Counted from the first letter of the stretch, positions 32,955 to 42,311 are shown. The stretch is 42,750 nucleotides of DNA from an uncultured Lachnospiraceae bacterium (GCA_910585555.1 CAJUFU010000023.1:723-43472), one strand, 5' to 3'. The notes: generated by a model not told the origin, from the letters alone. Program-made: numbers and translations.

Positions 32955-34391
32955 ATGGAATTTGAATGGATTAATTCTCGGATTGCAGATGAGACGATTG
33001 AGCTGGTGCTGCTCTTTAACGAACAGGGAAATATCCTTTACGGGAACCGGACGGCAGCAGCGAAACTTGAATTTGATAAGGATAAATTGCTTAAATGCAG
33101 CATGTCACAGATCTTTCGGCAAGATTTCCCCGATACCAGCGAAGGGTTTTTGACCTTTGTCAAAAATTGTATGAAGGGCGTCAAGGAGATGACCATGTAC
33201 CGGAGCAACAATTCCTGTTTCTCCGTCAATGTCCGTATCCAGCCGGCGGAGGAGACGGATGTATATCTGCTCCTGGCAGAAGACATCAGCGCGCAGAAGA
33301 ATCTGAATATGAGGATTCGGGAATTAAAGGAGAAAGAGGGGGAGAACAACCGCGTCAAGAATCAGTTTACTGCGAATGTCACCCACGAACTGCGCACGCC
33401 GGTTAACGGGATTAAAGGCCATGCCCTTGAGCTTCTTGAGGAAGCCCAGGATGAGAATCAGAAAAGAACCCTGGATATTATTTTGAGCTGCTGTGATAAT
33501 ATGTCGGCTATCATCAACGACGTGTTGGATTTTGCGAAGCTGGAATCGGGCAAATTCGCAATAGAAGAGAAGGAATTTGATTTCTATAAAATGATGGATA
33601 AGGTGATCGCCACGCACAGCGCGGTGGTCAACAAGAAAGAGCTCCACATGAATGTGGATATTGATGAGAAGATACCGCAGCTTCTGATCGGGGATGAGCT
33701 GCGGCTGACACAGATTTTGAACAATCTTCTTTCCAACGCGATTAAGTTTACCACGGTGGGCTACGTGAGTGTGATGGTGGGCAAGACAAGACAGGTCAAC
33801 GATGAGGTGGAACTGTTTTTCATGGTCAGAGACAGCGGCATTGGCATCTCGCCGAAAGAGCAGGATAGGCTCTTTCAGAGTTTCAGCCAGGTGGATGCTT
33901 CGATTACCAGACGTTTTGGCGGGACAGGTCTTGGACTGGTGATCACCAAACAGCTGGTGGAGCTGATGAACGGGGACATTCATGTGAACAGCGAAAAGGG
34001 AAAGGGAAGCACCTTCTCCTTCTCGGTGAAATTAAAGACGAATCAGGCGTTGGATGATAAGCAGAGCCAGGTCTATGTAAATTGGGCCGAGCATGTGCAG
34101 AAAGAGGATGGCAGGGGCACCGATCTTATCATGGAGTTTGGTGCGGCGGAAAACAAAGAAGAGATAAAGAAGCGCATGGATAAGCTGGTGCTGTCCATTG
34201 AGCTTGGCGCCTGGGATAAGGCGGAAATGCTTGCTTCCACAGTGAAGACGCTTTTGGAGCAGGGCGACGACGATTTGAAAAGGCAGGTGCTGCGTCTGGA
34301 GATGGCTATCCGGAAATCTAACCATGACAAGAGCATCGATATGTTTGAGAAGCTGAAAGCGGCGATTGTGGAGCGTGTCGGGGAATTCTAA
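32955..34391 (+). CDS. Soluble PAS-domain sensor histidine kinase
   Basis: 478 aa without membrane helices. PAS-like sensor domain at about 1-115 (ELVLLFNEQGNILYGN), a short coiled coil, HisKA with VTHELRTPVNG (H144), and an ATPase domain with NNLLSNAIKF, VRDSGIGIS and GGTGLGLVITK. A C-terminal helical segment of about 100 residues (IELGAWDKAEMLASTVKTLL) has no receiver and no evident phospho-acceptor His, so it may be a partner-binding module. ATG 32955 follows GGGGTGGAG; GTG 32946 is an alternative giving 3 more residues. With the free Hpt and two receiver proteins around it, it may head a multi-step relay. Confidence 0.9.
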   Translation: MEFEWINSRIADETIELVLLFNEQGNILYGNRTAAAKLEFDKDKLLKCSMSQIFRQDFPDTSEGFLTFVKNCMKGVKEMTMYRSNNSCFSVNVRIQPAEETDVYLLLAEDISAQKNLNMRIRELKEKEGENNRVKNQFTANVTHELRTPVNGIKGHALELLEEAQDENQKRTLDIILSCCDNMSAIINDVLDFAKLESGKFAIEEKEFDFYKMMDKVIATHSAVVNKKELHMNVDIDEKIPQLLIGDELRLTQILNNLLSNAIKFTTVGYVSVMVGKTRQVNDEVELFFMVRDSGIGISPKEQDRLFQSFSQVDASITRRFGGTGLGLVITKQLVELMNGDIHVNSEKGKGSTFSFSVKLKTNQALDDKQSQVYVNWAEHVQKEDGRGTDLIMEFGAAENKEEIKKRMDKLVLSIELGAWDKAEMLASTVKTLLEQGDDDLKRQVLRLEMAIRKSNHDKSIDMFEKLKAAIVERVGEF

Positions 34392-34412
34392 ACAATAGAA
34401 AGAGGATGAATA

Positions 34413-35486
34413 ATGGAAGCGGAATATGCTAAACGGGAAACTCCCATAATTCTGATTGTGGACGATATCAGTGTGAACGTGGCAATTTTAGAGAATATGC
34501 TTACCCATGAGGGATATGAGACGATGAGTGCGCTGAATGTACAGGAGGCCCTTAATCTGATCAAACAGACGAAACCCTCATTGATCTTGTCGGACTTGTC
34601 CATGCCGGAGATAGACGGTCTTGAATTTTGTAAGATGTTAAAGAGGGATCCCTCTACCAGAGATATCCCATTTATCTTCATTACGGTGTTAAATACCAGC
34701 ATGGAGAAAGAGGAGGCCTTTAAGGCAGGCGCGGTGGATTATATCCCCAAGCCTTTTGATAATGTGGAAGTACTCATGCGGGTGAGCAATCATCTGAACG
34801 GTTATCGGATGCGCCAGGAAATGGCCAATTATAACAGGATGATGCACAAGCTTGTGGAGGAGCAGGAGAAACAGATTGAACATGCCCAGGCGAATATGCT
34901 GCTGGCTCTTTCTAAGATCATGAAAAAGAGAAACGGCGATATGGGCAGACATCAGAAGAATGTGAGTTATAACTGCGGCCTGCTGGCGCAGGGGATGCAG
35001 TTTCTGCCAGCCTATGAGGATGTGATCACAGATCAGTTTGTGGAAGCAATCGGTGTAGCTGCCAAGCTGCATGACATCGGCAGATTTCTTATGCCGGCAG
35101 GCAGCCATGATGGGGAGCATCCGGCAAAGGGTGAAACGGAGTATGCGAAAAAATGTTCGGAGGAAGGCGCGGCGATTTTGGAGGAGTTAAGCGGCGATCA
35201 GGCCGGCGGTTACTTTTTATCCATGGCGGTCAGTATAGCCAAGTATCATCATGCATACTGGGATGGTTCCGGCTATCCTGAGACGGCGGGTGAGAAGATT
35301 CCGCTGGAGGCGAGAATCGTGGCGCTTGCCAATGATTTTGATAATCTGGCGGCTGAGGCTGTTGCATCAGGGACCAGAACGGTGGAAGAATGTGTGGAAG
35401 AAATGGATAGGAAGGGAGGCATTCTGTACGATCCGGATGTTGTGAGTGTTTTTAACAAGATTTGGAGACAAATGAGAACAAATTGA
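34413..35486 (+). CDS. Response regulator with variant HD-GYP domain
   Basis: 357 aa. Receiver domain at about 10-130 with D61 in ILSDLSMP and KPF; linker helices (about 145-175); HD-GYP-like domain at about 170-350. H220-D221 in LHDIGRF are kept but the usual HDIGKIGIPD reads HDIGRFLMPAG, and HHExxDGxGYP reads HHAYWDGSGYP (279-289), losing the Glu. Metal binding is still plausible; activity or specificity may be altered compared with the first HD-GYP protein. GAGG lies 7 nt upstream of the ATG. It is probably co-transcribed with the kinase gene 21 nt before it. The next gene, cheR, has its own promoter overlapping the stop. Confidence 0.87.
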   Translation: MEAEYAKRETPIILIVDDISVNVAILENMLTHEGYETMSALNVQEALNLIKQTKPSLILSDLSMPEIDGLEFCKMLKRDPSTRDIPFIFITVLNTSMEKEEAFKAGAVDYIPKPFDNVEVLMRVSNHLNGYRMRQEMANYNRMMHKLVEEQEKQIEHAQANMLLALSKIMKKRNGDMGRHQKNVSYNCGLLAQGMQFLPAYEDVITDQFVEAIGVAAKLHDIGRFLMPAGSHDGEHPAKGETEYAKKCSEEGAAILEELSGDQAGGYFLSMAVSIAKYHHAYWDGSGYPETAGEKIPLEARIVALANDFDNLAAEAVASGTRTVEECVEEMDRKGGILYDPDVVSVFNKIWRQMRTN

Positions 35487-35511
35487 CTTTTGTGTCGTAG
35501 TATGCTTTAAT
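35483..35511 (+). promoter_or_regulatory. Sigma-A promoter of the che operon
   Basis: TTGACT (35483-35488), 17-nt spacer, TTTAAT (35506-35511), with TGC before the -10 (extended). It overlaps the stop codon of the preceding gene. Confidence 0.65.
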
Positions 35512-35541
35512 TAAAAGTGGTAATTTGGGGAGGCTAGAGAA

Positions 35542-36345
35542 GTGATTACCGACAGCGAATTTCAACGGATTGTTACCTATGTAAAGAAAAATTACGGTAT
35601 TGATTTGAGCCAGAAGAGAGTTCTGGTGGGCGGCCGTCTTGAAAATTATCTTGTCCGCAACGGTTATGCCAATTATGACGAGTATATGGCGAAGGTTGAG
35701 AAGAACCCCAAGGGTTCGGAGGCCACTGACCTGGTCAATATATTGACAACCAACCATACATATTTTATGCGTGAGAGCGAGCATTTTGATTTCATGAAAA
35801 ATGTTGCGCTTCCGTGGGCAAAAGCGAAGGCCATGAACACGAAAGACCTGCGTATCTGGTGCGGCGCATCCTCTACGGGAGAAGAACCCTATACGCTGGC
35901 CATGGTCATTCAAGATTTTCTGGGGATTGAACATACGTCATGGGATTCCAGACTGTTAGCTACGGATATATCCAAAAGGGTTCTGGAACATGCGATGAAA
36001 GGCGTATATTTAAAAGAGCAGATTGACCCCCTTCCGGAGAACTGGAAACGCCATTATTTCAAGCAGATTAGCGAGGAGGAGTTTCGGGCAAAAGATGAGC
36101 TGAAAAAAGAAGTGATCTTCAGACAATTTAATCTGATGGATCCGCTTCCCTTTAAGAAAAAGTTCCACATTGTCTTTCTGCGAAACGTTATGATTTATTT
36201 CCAGGATGACACGAAATACCAGCTTATTCAAAGAATATACGACCATATGGAGCCGGGCGGCTACCTCTTTATCGGGCTGACGGAAAGGCTGGACCGTCGC
36301 ATGATGAAGTTTAATTATGTTCAGCCGTCAATTTATAGAAAGTAG
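35542..36345 (+). CDS. cheR: Chemotaxis protein methyltransferase CheR
   Basis: Methylates receptor glutamates with SAM to adapt the array. 267 aa: N-terminal helical domain (about 1-75), then a Rossmann methyltransferase domain with NHTYFMRESEHF, WCGASSTGEEPYTLAM near 106-121, ATDISKRVLEHA and FLRNVMIYF. It starts at GTG 35542 with GGGGAGG 8 nt upstream. It stands in one operon with cheB and the rest. No TPR or other extension is present. The receptor in this cluster lacks a C-terminal docking pentapeptide, so CheR probably binds the methylation region directly. Confidence 0.95.
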   Translation: MITDSEFQRIVTYVKKNYGIDLSQKRVLVGGRLENYLVRNGYANYDEYMAKVEKNPKGSEATDLVNILTTNHTYFMRESEHFDFMKNVALPWAKAKAMNTKDLRIWCGASSTGEEPYTLAMVIQDFLGIEHTSWDSRLLATDISKRVLEHAMKGVYLKEQIDPLPENWKRHYFKQISEEEFRAKDELKKEVIFRQFNLMDPLPFKKKFHIVFLRNVMIYFQDDTKYQLIQRIYDHMEPGGYLFIGLTERLDRRMMKFNYVQPSIYRK

Positions 36346-36355
36346 GGACCAGAAA

Positions 36356-37381
36356 ATGAGGCCGATAAGAGTATTGGTTGTAGATGATTCCATTATGTTC
36401 CGCAACTTGCTTGTACAGGGACTTAATGCGGATCCTAATATTGAGGTGGTGGCTGAGGCGGCGGATGCTTATGCGGCAAGAGATGCCATCATAAAGTTCA
36501 AGCCCGATGTCATGACCTTGGATGTAGAGCTGCCCAGAATGAGCGGTATAGAGTTCTTAAAGAAGCTGATGCCGCAGTATCCGCTTCCGGTGGTAATGAT
36601 CAGCTCTTTAAACAATAAGGTGTTCGATGCGCTGGAGGCCGGCGCTGTTGACTTTGTAAACAAACCCAGCAATTTGAACAGAGCGCAGTTAAATGATTTC
36701 CTGGCGCAGGAGCTGGCTACAAAAGTTAAGATAGCTTCCACCGCGAAGGTGGGCAGGCTTAAGAGAGTGGATCCCGTTACGGTATCCACAGGCATTGCAC
36801 CCGTAGGCAGCAAGGACAGTATTGTTGCAATCGGCGCTTCCACGGGAGGCACCGAGGCTATTTTTGAAGTGGTCAAAGGATTTAAGAGAGATATTCCAGG
36901 TGTTGTTATTGTGCAGCATATGCCGCCCGGATTTACGAAGATGTATGCGGAACGTCTGAACAACCAGTGCGAAGTGGCGGTAAAGGAAGCCCAGACAGGA
37001 GACCGTGTTCTTCCGGGCCAGGTTCTGATAGCGCCTGGTGATAAACATATGCGCCTGGTAAAGGTGGCCGGTGCATATCAGGTGGAGTGTAACGGTACGG
37101 ACCGGGTGAACGGACATTGCCCGTCGGTGGAAGTATTGTTTAATTCTGTTGCAAAGGTGGCTGGTAGAAATGCAATCGGCGTAATCCTCACGGGAATGGG
37201 CGGCGATGGAGCTAAGGGTCTGTTGGCAATGAGAAATGCCGGTGCGCAGACCATAGGGCAGGACGAGGCCAGCTGTGTTGTATATGGTATGCCCAAGGTG
37301 GCTTATGATATAGGTGCGGTACAGTACCGCATGACACTTACGGCGATTGCAGGAAAGGTTTACAGCCTGTTAAGCAAATAG
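36356..37381 (+). CDS. cheB: Chemotaxis response regulator protein-glutamate methylesterase CheB
   Basis: Removes receptor methyl groups when phosphorylated by CheA, counteracting CheR. 341 aa: receiver domain (about 1-120) with D56 in TLDVELP, linker, then the methylesterase domain (about 150-341) with the triad S162 in GASTGG, H188 in QHMPPG and D284 in GMGGDGA. ATG 36356 was chosen; the in-frame ATG at 36317 lies inside cheR. The ribosome binding site is weak (TAGGGA), so coupling to cheR, which ends 10 nt upstream, is likely. Confidence 0.96.
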   Translation: MRPIRVLVVDDSIMFRNLLVQGLNADPNIEVVAEAADAYAARDAIIKFKPDVMTLDVELPRMSGIEFLKKLMPQYPLPVVMISSLNNKVFDALEAGAVDFVNKPSNLNRAQLNDFLAQELATKVKIASTAKVGRLKRVDPVTVSTGIAPVGSKDSIVAIGASTGGTEAIFEVVKGFKRDIPGVVIVQHMPPGFTKMYAERLNNQCEVAVKEAQTGDRVLPGQVLIAPGDKHMRLVKVAGAYQVECNGTDRVNGHCPSVEVLFNSVAKVAGRNAIGVILTGMGGDGAKGLLAMRNAGAQTIGQDEASCVVYGMPKVAYDIGAVQYRMTLTAIAGKVYSLLSK

Positions 37382-37413
37382 ATATAGATTATACAAGAAA
37401 GGAGCGGGCGCGT

Positions 37414-37806
37414 ATGAGAATCTTATTGGCAGAGGATGATTTCGCCAGCCGTAAATTTATGGATAAACAGCTGTCACGTTATGGAGAATGTGACGTGATG
37501 GTAGATGGCGAAGAAGCGGTAGATGCTTTTTTGATGGCGCTGGAGGATGAGGAACCCTATGATTTGGCTTGTCTGGATGTTATGATGCCGGTTATGGATG
37601 GATATCAGGTCCTTAAAGCAATCAGAGACATTGAGGCGCAGAGGGGCATCCCGAGGAGTAAGGGTGTCAAAGTCATTATGACAACGGCGCTGAACGACGA
37701 ACGCAATGTAAAAATGGCGTTCGAGCTTGGGTGTGAAGCCTATGCTGGAAAACCAATAGATGTGGAAAAGTTTGAAAAGGTATTAAATAAGCTGGGTCTT
37801 ATTTAA
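37414..37806 (+). CDS. Single-domain response regulator (CheY-like)
   Basis: 130-aa free receiver domain: acidic pair in LLAEDDF near 5-10, phospho-acceptor Asp in CLDVMMPVMDG near 52, Thr in MTTALND and the Lys in AGKPID. AAAGGAGCG lies upstream of the ATG. Position between cheB and cheA makes it the likely CheA output in this array. With no motor genes in the window it may act on something other than the flagellar switch. Confidence 0.88.
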   Translation: MRILLAEDDFASRKFMDKQLSRYGECDVMVDGEEAVDAFLMALEDEEPYDLACLDVMMPVMDGYQVLKAIRDIEAQRGIPRSKGVKVIMTTALNDERNVKMAFELGCEAYAGKPIDVEKFEKVLNKLGLI

Positions 37807-37844
37807 TGGCAGAGTAAAAGAAGATCCTTAAGATTGGAGGAAGT

Positions 37845-39974
37845 ATGGCAGAAGAATTTAATACAGAGAGTATGCTTGACATGTTTTTGTACGAAAGCGG
37901 CCAGCTTTTGGAAAAACTGGAAGGCATAATATTAGAGAAACAGGATGCAGACTGCTTCGATGATGCCGATATCAATGAAATTTTCCGTGTCATGCATACC
38001 ATCAAAGGTTCCTCGGGTGTACTGATGTATGAAAACATCACTAAGGTAACTCATAAGTTGGAGGATGTGTTTTATTACCTGAGGGAATCTCATCCGGACG
38101 ATGTACCTCATATGGAGCTGGTGGAAAAGGTACTTGCGGTGTCAGATTTCGTTACAGGAGAGCTCGATAAACTCAAAAGCGGAGATACACCTGATGGTGA
38201 TGAGCATGAACTGGTGGAAGATCTTGATGAGTTTCTGGGGCGTCTTAAGGGCGAGATCAAGAAACAGGGTATCCAGATGCCGCAGGCGAACAAGCATGAA
38301 GAACCTAAACAGTTCTACATAACGCCGGTGGCCGGAGATGACAGTCATTTTTATCGGATTTCGATTCACTATCGAAGCGATACACAGATGAGCAATATCC
38401 GTGCGTATTCGGCGACTTATGCCCTCAAAGAGGTTGCGGAAGACTTATTGTACACACCGGATGATATTCTTTCCAACGAAGCAAGCGGGGAAGTTATTCT
38501 GGCGGAAGGCTTCCATATGCTTTTGCAGACAAAGAGTTCCAAAGAGGAAGTCTTGGGTTTGATTGACAGTTCCGAGGCGGAGGAGATCAACTTTGACGAG
38601 CTCACGAAGGGCGAGTACGGCAGGGCTCTTGCCGAGTTCGGACGGGAAGATGCTGTGACCATCGATCTGGGAGAAGAGAAAAAGCCGGAAGACAAAGAAA
38701 AGAAGAAAGAACAGCCGAAGCCCGGTGATTATGTCATCAAGACCAAGGAAGCCGGTAAAGGTAAGACCCTGGCCAAGAATCAGCCGAAACAGCAGAGCAT
38801 TATCAGTGTGAACGTGGAAAAGATGGATGCTTTGATGGATTTGATCGGTGAGCTGGTTATCGCGGAGGCGGTGGTTTTACAGAATCCGGATTTGAAGGTG
38901 CCGGGGCTTGAACTTTCTAATTTCCAGAAGGCATCCGGTCAGCTTTCCAAGATTACCACGGAACTGCAGGAAGTCATCATGTCGATGCGTATGATGCCCC
39001 TTACCAACGTATTCCAGAAGATGAAGAGAATCGTCTTCGATGTTTCCAGAAAGCTTGACAAGGATATCGAGCTGGAAGTCATCGGTGAGAATACTGAGGT
39101 GGATAAGAACATCATCGAACACATTACCGATCCTTTGATGCATCTTGTGAGGAATTCCGTGGACCACGGTATCGAGGAAAATGCGGAAGACCGTACATCC
39201 CTCGGCAAGCCGGCGAAAGGCAAGATTACGCTGGAAGCGAAGAATGAGGGCGGTAAGGTATACATCAGCGTCAAAGATGACGGTAAAGGTTTAAATAAAG
39301 AAAAATTGTATCAGAAGGCTATGGATAAAGGCCTGATTGATAATAAACTTATAAGCGAGTTTACAGATAAAGAAATATTCAGATTTATTACCCTGCCTGG
39401 ATTCTCTACCAAGGAAGAGGTGACAGAGTATTCCGGCCGTGGCGTTGGTATGGATGTTGTGGTAAAGAATATCCAGTCTATCGGCGGAAGACTTGACATT
39501 GAGAGCGTAGAGTATGAAGGTTCAGAGATGACGTTGATCATACCGCTGACACTGGCGATCATCAACGGCATTGTAGTGCAGGTGGGTAATTCTCCATTTG
39601 TTATTGAGACAGCTTCTATCAAAGAGTTCGTGAGAGTGGGAGAGGATTCACTCATACACGAACCCAGCGGCGAGGAGTACATTGTTCTGCGCGGTGAATG
39701 TTATCCGTTTATCCGTCTGAACGAAAGGTATGATCTGACTGATTCCGTTGATAAGGTGGAGGAGGGAATCGTCGTTGTATTAGAGCATGAAGGCAGTCAG
39801 GTATGTGTCCTGATTGATAAATTGCTACAGGAACAGGAGATCGTGGTTAAGCCTATTCCGCCCTATGTCAAGAAAGTTAAAGGACTTTCCGGATGTACGC
39901 AGTTAGGAGACGGAAGCATTGCACTGATCCTGGATATCGCCGGTCTGTTGATACAGGACGGAGAAAGGAGATAG
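37845..39974 (+). CDS. cheA: Chemotaxis histidine kinase CheA
   Basis: Soluble kinase of the chemosensory array, 709 aa with all domains. P1 Hpt near 1-110 with H51 in MHTIKGSSG; an intervening domain near 155-255 (FYRISIHYRSDTQMSNIRAY), less like the standard P2; a charged linker (KKPEDKEKKKEQPK); P3 dimerisation near 318-380 (EKMDALMDLIGELVIAEA); P4 ATPase with LVRNSVDHGIE near 432, DDGKGL near 478 and GRGVGMDVV near 531; P5 CheW-like near 565-705. TTGGAGGAAG precedes the ATG. It phosphorylates the adjacent receiver, CheB and perhaps the receiver-HD-GYP proteins. Confidence 0.96.
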   Translation: MAEEFNTESMLDMFLYESGQLLEKLEGIILEKQDADCFDDADINEIFRVMHTIKGSSGVLMYENITKVTHKLEDVFYYLRESHPDDVPHMELVEKVLAVSDFVTGELDKLKSGDTPDGDEHELVEDLDEFLGRLKGEIKKQGIQMPQANKHEEPKQFYITPVAGDDSHFYRISIHYRSDTQMSNIRAYSATYALKEVAEDLLYTPDDILSNEASGEVILAEGFHMLLQTKSSKEEVLGLIDSSEAEEINFDELTKGEYGRALAEFGREDAVTIDLGEEKKPEDKEKKKEQPKPGDYVIKTKEAGKGKTLAKNQPKQQSIISVNVEKMDALMDLIGELVIAEAVVLQNPDLKVPGLELSNFQKASGQLSKITTELQEVIMSMRMMPLTNVFQKMKRIVFDVSRKLDKDIELEVIGENTEVDKNIIEHITDPLMHLVRNSVDHGIEENAEDRTSLGKPAKGKITLEAKNEGGKVYISVKDDGKGLNKEKLYQKAMDKGLIDNKLISEFTDKEIFRFITLPGFSTKEEVTEYSGRGVGMDVVVKNIQSIGGRLDIESVEYEGSEMTLIIPLTLAIINGIVVQVGNSPFVIETASIKEFVRVGEDSLIHEPSGEEYIVLRGECYPFIRLNERYDLTDSVDKVEEGIVVVLEHEGSQVCVLIDKLLQEQEIVVKPIPPYVKKVKGLSGCTQLGDGSIALILDIAGLLIQDGERR

Positions 39975-39977
39975 TAC

Positions 39978-40508
39978 ATGGCGGAAGAATTGAGAAATGA
40001 AGAGATGGAGGAACTGCTGGAGGAAGAGGATTCCCAGAAAGGTAAATTCATGACATTCCAGACGGGAAAAGAGTTCTTCGGTATCAGCATCAGCTATGTA
40101 AATGAAATTATTGCGATGCAGCCGATAGCAGCAATTCCAGAGGTGGACGACTATATCAAAGGGCTGATCAATCTTCGAGGCAAGATTATTCCTGTCATTG
40201 ATGTGCGTGTGCGGTTCAAGATGGAACCCAGCGAATATACGGACAGGACGTGTATTATCGTCATTGATGTAAATTCAACAATGATTGGTCTGATTGTGGA
40301 GAAGATAGCGGAAGTAGATACGATAGCGGAAGACAGTATTGTTCCGCCGCCGAGTCTTGGCAGGAAAGAGCATGAGCATAACAAATATGTTTATGGACTT
40401 GCCAGAACAGGGAACATGGTGAAACTTTTAATCGATCCGGAAAAGCTGATCAGGCAAGATGATGTGGAAGCAGTTATGGAAGATATCCGTAAGGAAGAAC
40501 AAGCATAA
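39978..40508 (+). CDS. cheW: Chemotaxis coupling protein CheW
   Basis: Links receptors to CheA. 176 aa: an acidic N-terminal tail (about 1-22; EEMEELLEEEDSQ), then the CheW double SH3-like domain (FMTFQTGKEFFGISISYVNEI, GLINLRGKIIPVIDVRVRF, GLIVEKIAEV) and a charged C-terminal tail. AAAGGAG lies 7 nt upstream; the gene begins 3 nt after the cheA stop. Confidence 0.95.
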   Translation: MAEELRNEEMEELLEEEDSQKGKFMTFQTGKEFFGISISYVNEIIAMQPIAAIPEVDDYIKGLINLRGKIIPVIDVRVRFKMEPSEYTDRTCIIVIDVNSTMIGLIVEKIAEVDTIAEDSIVPPPSLGRKEHEHNKYVYGLARTGNMVKLLIDPEKLIRQDDVEAVMEDIRKEEQA

Positions 40509-40523
40509 AAAGGAGAATTTACC

Positions 40524-42305
40524 ATGAAGAAGAGATTTTCAATTAATGACATATCTGTCAGAAAAAAAATTACCTTGTTTAGTGTTATGATGCTGGTTTT
40601 GATGATCATTATTTCAGCAGTAGGTATCTGGTCTTCAAATATGGTCAACAGAGCCAAGTCGAGTCTGCACAGCAGTGCTATGGCGCAGTATGATATCACA
40701 CAGGGATTTGCTAATTTCTGTAATATTAAGGTTCGAGTACGCAATATTTTATTTGTTTACTATGATCAACCGGATGAACTGAAAGCTCAGGAAGAAATGA
40801 TTGAGAAATATAAGGTAGATGCCAGAAAATATCTGGACCTTTTCGAGGGAAGAATGGTAACCTTATCACCTGAGATTCAGGCGAAATACCAGACGGTAGA
40901 GGACGAGATTAATGATTGGTATGAGTCTACACAGAAAGATATTGACATGGCCAAAGCCGGTCAGGTAGAAGAAGCGGTCAACGAGCTGATGACCAACAGC
41001 AAGGTGATTGCAGACCAGGTGGAAAATAACCTGATTGAGCTGATGGAGATGATGGAGACAGCCTCCAATGAGAAAGAGCAGGAGATAGAGACACAGCTGG
41101 TAGGTTTGACGATTCTGCAGATTGTTGTAGTGGTGATTGCAGTCCTGATTACAGTTATGTACTGCCTGTTCCTGATTAAAGCAATTATGATTCCTATGTC
41201 GAAGCTGTCTATGGCGGCCAAGAAAATGGCGGAAGGTGACGTGGACGTGGATTGCACCAAGATTTATAATGACGATCTTGGCGAATTGTTGGATGAGTTC
41301 CAGCTTATGGTCGATGCGACCAAAGAGCAGGCAAGAATTTCCGATGCTATTTCCAAGGGTAATCTGACATTGGATGTATCGGCGCGCGGCGACAAGGATA
41401 TGCTTGGCAAGGCGATTGTAAGATTGATCAGCGAAAACAACATGACACTGAGCAATGTCAAAGAGGCAAGTGCACAGATTACCGTGGGTTCCGAGCAGGT
41501 GGCAAATGCCAGCCAGGCACTGGCACAGGGTTCTACCGAGCAGGCAAGCGCTATCCAGCAGGTAACTGCTTCCATGGACGAAGTAACCCAGCGTACCAAG
41601 GCTAATGCCACAGAGGCAGGCCAGGCTAATGTATTAGTGAACAACATCAAGGAGATGGCTACATCAGGTAACGATCAGATGAAGTCCATGATTCAGGCTA
41701 TGGATGATATCAACGCATCCTCTGAGACAATCTCCAAGATTATTAAGACCATTGATGATATTGCATTCCAGACCAATATCCTGGCACTGAATGCGGCAGT
41801 TGAAGCAGCGAGAGCAGGCGTACATGGTAAAGGATTTGCAGTGGTGGCGGAAGAAGTCAGAAATCTGGCGGCTAAGAGTGCTTCCGCAGCAAGTGAGACT
41901 GCAGAGATGATTGATGATACAATCCACAAGGTAGGTAATGGTACAAAGATTGCACAGGATACAGCAAAATCACTGGATGAGATTGTAACATCCATCGATG
42001 AGATCGTAGGCTTGATTAGTAATATTACGCTTTCTTCCAACGACCAGGCTACGGCAATCTCCCAGATCGATCAGGCAATCTCTCAGGTATCTACTGTGGT
42101 ACAGACCAATGCGGCAACCAGCCAGCAGTGCGCGGCTGCCAGCGAGGAACTTTCCAACCAGGCAGTTACATTGAGAAATCTGATGGCGAAGTACCAGTTA
42201 TCATCTGGTCCTCAGGGTGGTTACAGCAGTTATACGGACACGTCTTCGTCCTATGACGACAGCGATCCGGTTATTTCCTTAGACGGAGATTTTAGTAAGT
42301 ATTAA
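40524..42305 (+). CDS. Methyl-accepting chemotaxis protein (transmembrane)
   Basis: 593-aa chemoreceptor. TM1 near 16-36; an extracytoplasmic helical ligand domain of about 150 residues (four-helix-bundle type); TM2 near 191-216; HAMP near 217-270; a second HAMP-like stretch; the signalling domain with the hairpin tip FQTNILALNAAVEAARAG near 415-432. The tail is Ser/Tyr-rich (GGYSSYTDTSSSYDDSDP) and has no NWETF-type pentapeptide. AAAAGGAG lies upstream of the ATG. It is the only receptor in the cluster, so it is probably the dedicated sensor of this array. The ligand is unknown. Confidence 0.95.
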   Translation: MKKRFSINDISVRKKITLFSVMMLVLMIIISAVGIWSSNMVNRAKSSLHSSAMAQYDITQGFANFCNIKVRVRNILFVYYDQPDELKAQEEMIEKYKVDARKYLDLFEGRMVTLSPEIQAKYQTVEDEINDWYESTQKDIDMAKAGQVEEAVNELMTNSKVIADQVENNLIELMEMMETASNEKEQEIETQLVGLTILQIVVVVIAVLITVMYCLFLIKAIMIPMSKLSMAAKKMAEGDVDVDCTKIYNDDLGELLDEFQLMVDATKEQARISDAISKGNLTLDVSARGDKDMLGKAIVRLISENNMTLSNVKEASAQITVGSEQVANASQALAQGSTEQASAIQQVTASMDEVTQRTKANATEAGQANVLVNNIKEMATSGNDQMKSMIQAMDDINASSETISKIIKTIDDIAFQTNILALNAAVEAARAGVHGKGFAVVAEEVRNLAAKSASAASETAEMIDDTIHKVGNGTKIAQDTAKSLDEIVTSIDEIVGLISNITLSSNDQATAISQIDQAISQVSTVVQTNAATSQQCAAASEELSNQAVTLRNLMAKYQLSSGPQGGYSSYTDTSSSYDDSDPVISLDGDFSKY

Positions 42306-42311
42306 GAAGTA

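Noticed and set aside
35542..42305. Assigning the cluster to flagellar motility.
   Set aside because: No flagellar, fliM/fliN-type or cheC/cheD gene is in the window; motility genes could lie elsewhere, so the role is left open.
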